A program made the position numbers and the translations under genes. Under the pieces are notes generated by a model. That model was not told where the DNA came from. It saw only the letters and a list, made by a program, of their open reading frames with translations, and did no database searches. A stretch of 6,469 nt of DNA, taken from positions 1-6,469 of the forward strand of contig JAIVIH010000062.1 in NCBI GenBank assembly GCA_020200615.1. Reading direction: 5' to 3'. Shown here piece by piece: positions 4,166 through 6,469 of the stretch. The DNA comes from Actinomycetota bacterium (GTDB lineage: Bacteria; Actinomycetota; Acidimicrobiia; Acidimicrobiales; AC-14). The number at the start of each line of letters is the position of its first letter. Positions within the stretch are counted from its first letter, which is position 1.

Positions 4166-6469
4166 TCAGTCCTGGCTGATGGCCTCTAGGACGTCGAGGC
4201 GCGCCGCCCGGCGGGCCGGCCCCACAGCCGCCAGCACTCCGGCGATGGCCGCCACCACCACGTAGATCGCCAGCTGTCCGCCGGGGAAGACCAGCTCGGA
4301 GATCCCCTCCGACGACAGTGTGGCCAGCAGGGCCCACCCGAAGAGCACGCCCACGGTCAAACCCAGGATGGCCCCGAGCACCGAGGTGATCACCGACTCG
4401 CCTCGCACCATGGACCGGACCTGGCGGCGGGATATGCCCACCGCCCGGAGCAGGCCCAACTCCCGGGTGCCCGGGGGCTATCTTGGCCATGACCACGAAG
4501 TCCAGGTTCTCGGTGTAGTTGGCCTCGTAGGTGGCGGTCGACACCAGGTAGCTCCCCAACAGCTCGTTCTTCTCGTACGTGCCGCCGATGCGGAGCGCCT
4601 TCTCGCCTGTCCGGGCGAACTGCATGGGCACGGTGTCGCCCACCTTCCAGCCCTTCTCCTCGGCCTCGTTCTCCCACACGAGCAGCTCGCCACCGGCCAG
4701 GCTGTCGAAGTCCCCCGACCGCATCTCCACGTTCAGCACCTGGCGGAGGCCGGAGGGGCTGGCGCCGTACAGGGACTTCGTGGAGCCGTTGAGGCGCCAC
4801 TCGCCCGTGCGCAGGGCGGACACGGCTGCCAGCTCGGGCACGGCCTCCAGCTGGTGGGCCAGTTCGGGGCTGATGCTGGGCATGAAGGAGTCGGTGCTGA
4901 CGGCGAAGTCGGCGGCGAGCGAGCGATCGAAGACCTCGTTGGTGGACTCCTTGATCGACGAGGCGAGGACGGCGACGCATCCCACCAGGCCGAGCCCGAT
5001 CATGAGGGCGGCGGCGGTGGCCGCCGTCCGGCGGGGATTGCGCATGGCGTTCTGGCGTCCCAGCTTGCCGGAGACTCCCGTGAGGCGGGCCAGGGGAGCC
5101 CCTATGGCGCCGGCCAGGGGCCGGGCCACGAGGGGACTGAGGATGGCGACCCCGAGGAAGGTCAACCCCGCGCCCAGGCCCACCAGGGAAAGGGCATTGT
5201 CGGAGTCGCCGAGGAGGCCGTAGAGCAGGGAGGACACGCCCGCGATCGCCACCACCCCGCCGACGATTCCCCGCCGGCGCAGCGATCCGGTCGGGCTCGC
5301 GCCCCCCTCCCGGAGGGCGGCCATGGGCGACACGCCGGAGGCCCGGCGGGCGGGAGCGACGGCGGCGACCAGGGTCACCCCCACGCCGATGATGAACGAG
5401 GCGACGACGGTGCGGGGCAGGAATTGGGTGGTGGTGGTGGGGAGATCGATGCCGAAGGCGCTCAGCAGCCCTTGGAGGCCGATGGCCATGAGCACGCCCA
5501 GCCCGAGCCCGACGACGGACGACACCAGTCCGACCACGAGAGCCTCCACCAGCACCGATGTCATCACCTGGCGCTGGCTGGCCCCGAGGGCTCGCAGGAG
5601 CCCCAACTCCCGGGTGCGCTGGGCCACGAGGATCGAGAACGTGTTGAAGATGATGAAGGCCCCCACGAAGAGGGAGATGCCGGCGAAGGTCAGCAGGAAC
5701 GTGCCGAAGAAGCTCAGGCCCTGCTTGATCGAATCCGAGCTCTCCTTGGCTACCTGGTCGCCGGCCAGCACCTCGACATCGTCGGGGAGAGCCTGATCCA
5801 GCCTCGAGCGCAGCTCGACCACGGGCACGCCGTCGGCCGCGACGATGTCGACCGAGTCGAAGGCCTCCTCCTTGCCGAACAACCTCTGCGCCGTCGGGGT
5901 GTCGAAGATGGCGAGTGACGCCCCGGCCAGGTTGTCGGCCGTGCCGAAGCCGGCCGTGCCGACCAGGGTGTGCTCGCCCGTTCCGGTGCGGGTGATCACC
6001 TTGACCCGCTGACCCAGCTCGAATCCGTGCTCCTCCGCGGTGCTGACGTCGATCACCAGCTCGCCGTCGCGCTGGGGCGGTCGCCCGTCGCGGATCCTGA
6101 GCGGTGAGAGCTGGCTCACCTGGCCCCAGTTGAAGCCGAGGTTGGGCGCGCCACCAGTCCCGACGGCCTCGCCCTCGGGGTCGACGAGCTGGGCGTAGCC
6201 CCCCACGCTGCCCTCCACCTCCTGGACCCCGGGCACGGCCCGCACCGCTCCGACCAGGCTGGCGGGCACCGTGGCCCGGTCCTGGGTCACCCCGCCGCCC
6301 TCGCCGAACCCGGACCGGGCCCGCACGGTCAGGTCGACACCGGCGAACACCTCGGTGAACGTGGCGTCGAACGTGTGGTTGATGGTGTCGGTGAGCACCA
6401 GCGTGCCCGACACGAAGGCCCCCCCCAGCACCACCGACAGGGCGGTCAGGAGCAGCCGCAGCTTGTGGG
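4166..6469 (-). pseudogene. FtsX/MacB-type ABC transporter permease, 5' partial, with internal deletion and frameshift
   Basis: The gene enters from the right edge at HKLRLLLTALS and probably lacks only a dozen or so N-terminal residues. In order it shows a first helix, an extracytoplasmic MacB-like domain (to about residue 240), a first FtsX domain with the hallmark TRELGLLRALGASQRQV and PARRASGVSPMAALRE, three more helices, and a second extracytoplasmic domain (about 510-660). The second FtsX hallmark, TRELGLLRAVGISRRQV, appears in another frame and continues to the normal end PARRAARLDVLEAISQD. Between AKIAPG and TRELGLL the family has an extracytoplasmic segment and a membrane helix; here they are missing. 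Such permeases work with a separate ABC ATPase in lipoprotein, lipid or peptide export or envelope control; that ATPase is probably just beyond the window. Without repair, translation would run out of frame to a stop at 4119. The family call is certain; pseudogene versus assembly error is open. Confidence 0.85.
4462..4480 (-). other. Deletion/frameshift junction in the permease gene
   Basis: The frame changes within two CCCGGG palindromes 2 bp apart (4462-4467 and 4470-4475). To the right the frame encodes FVVMAKIAPG; to the left the other frame encodes GTRELGLLRAVG. The new frame is blocked just upstream by TAG (4480-4478), so the change must lie in this stretch. Measured against the first half of the same protein, roughly 70 residues are missing, and the frames require a deletion of 3n+2 nt. 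Short CCCGGG homology could have driven the loss, either in the cell or in assembly. Confidence 0.7.

Noticed and set aside
4119..4461. Permease C-terminus in the original frame, running to a stop at 4119
   Set aside because: After APG the residues become Gly/Pro/Arg-rich nonsense and run into the small plus-strand gene, while the other frame gives the family's normal ending.
1..6469. tRNA or rRNA genes, CRISPR arrays, insertion sequences, attachment sites
   Set aside because: No cloverleaf, direct-repeat array, transposase motif or terminal repeats were seen on either strand by eye.

Overview
The window reads as chromosomal DNA of a high-GC actinobacterium, possibly of the Acidimicrobiia or a related uncultured lineage. 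The clues are strong G/C preference at third codon positions, TTG and GTG start codons, tight ATGA gene overlaps and actinobacterial-style FtsX permeases. The lineage is inferred from composition and gene style; no phylogenetic marker is present.

Layout, left to right. Bases 1-77 hold the probable 3' end of a plus-strand gene. Converging on it is a minus-strand operon that runs from 3594 down to 87. In transcription order it encodes: (1) a 509-aa membrane-anchored beta-propeller (BNR/Asp-box) protein; (2) a 257-aa CooC/MinD-type P-loop ATPase without the CxC motif; (3) a second CooC-type ATPase (561-1298) whose frame contains two TGA codons; (4) a 156-aa four-helix membrane protein. Genes 1/2 and 2/3 overlap by ATGA and genes 3/4 are 3 nt apart, so the four are almost certainly co-expressed. 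Bases 3595-3782 are a palindrome-rich region between divergent genes. It is followed by two tiny plus-strand membrane-protein genes overlapping as TGATG (3783-4147). From 4166 to the right edge a minus-strand FtsX/MacB-type ABC permease enters from outside the window. It carries an apparent internal deletion with frameshift near 4462-4480.

The main result is gene 3. Its two halves lie in the same reading frame, separated only by TGA-CTC-TGA. Across the gap the protein aligns without indels to CooC, the nickel-inserting ATPase of carbon monoxide dehydrogenase maturation, and the two TGAs fall on the two cysteines of the CooC CxC metal-binding motif. Starting 13 nt (first paired base) after the second TGA is a perfect 7-bp hairpin with an AGUU loop, at the position and with the loop G expected of a bacterial SECIS element. 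TGA is the normal stop codon of most other genes here, so a changed genetic code does not explain this. The simplest reading is a selenoprotein with a Sec-Leu-Sec-Cys motif in place of Cys-x-Cys. I do not recall a described selenoprotein CooC, but I could not search.

Working model (inference): the two ATPases act together, perhaps as a heterodimer with only one partner carrying the chalcogen metal site. The propeller and the four-helix protein would be their envelope partners. No metalloenzyme substrate is encoded in the window.
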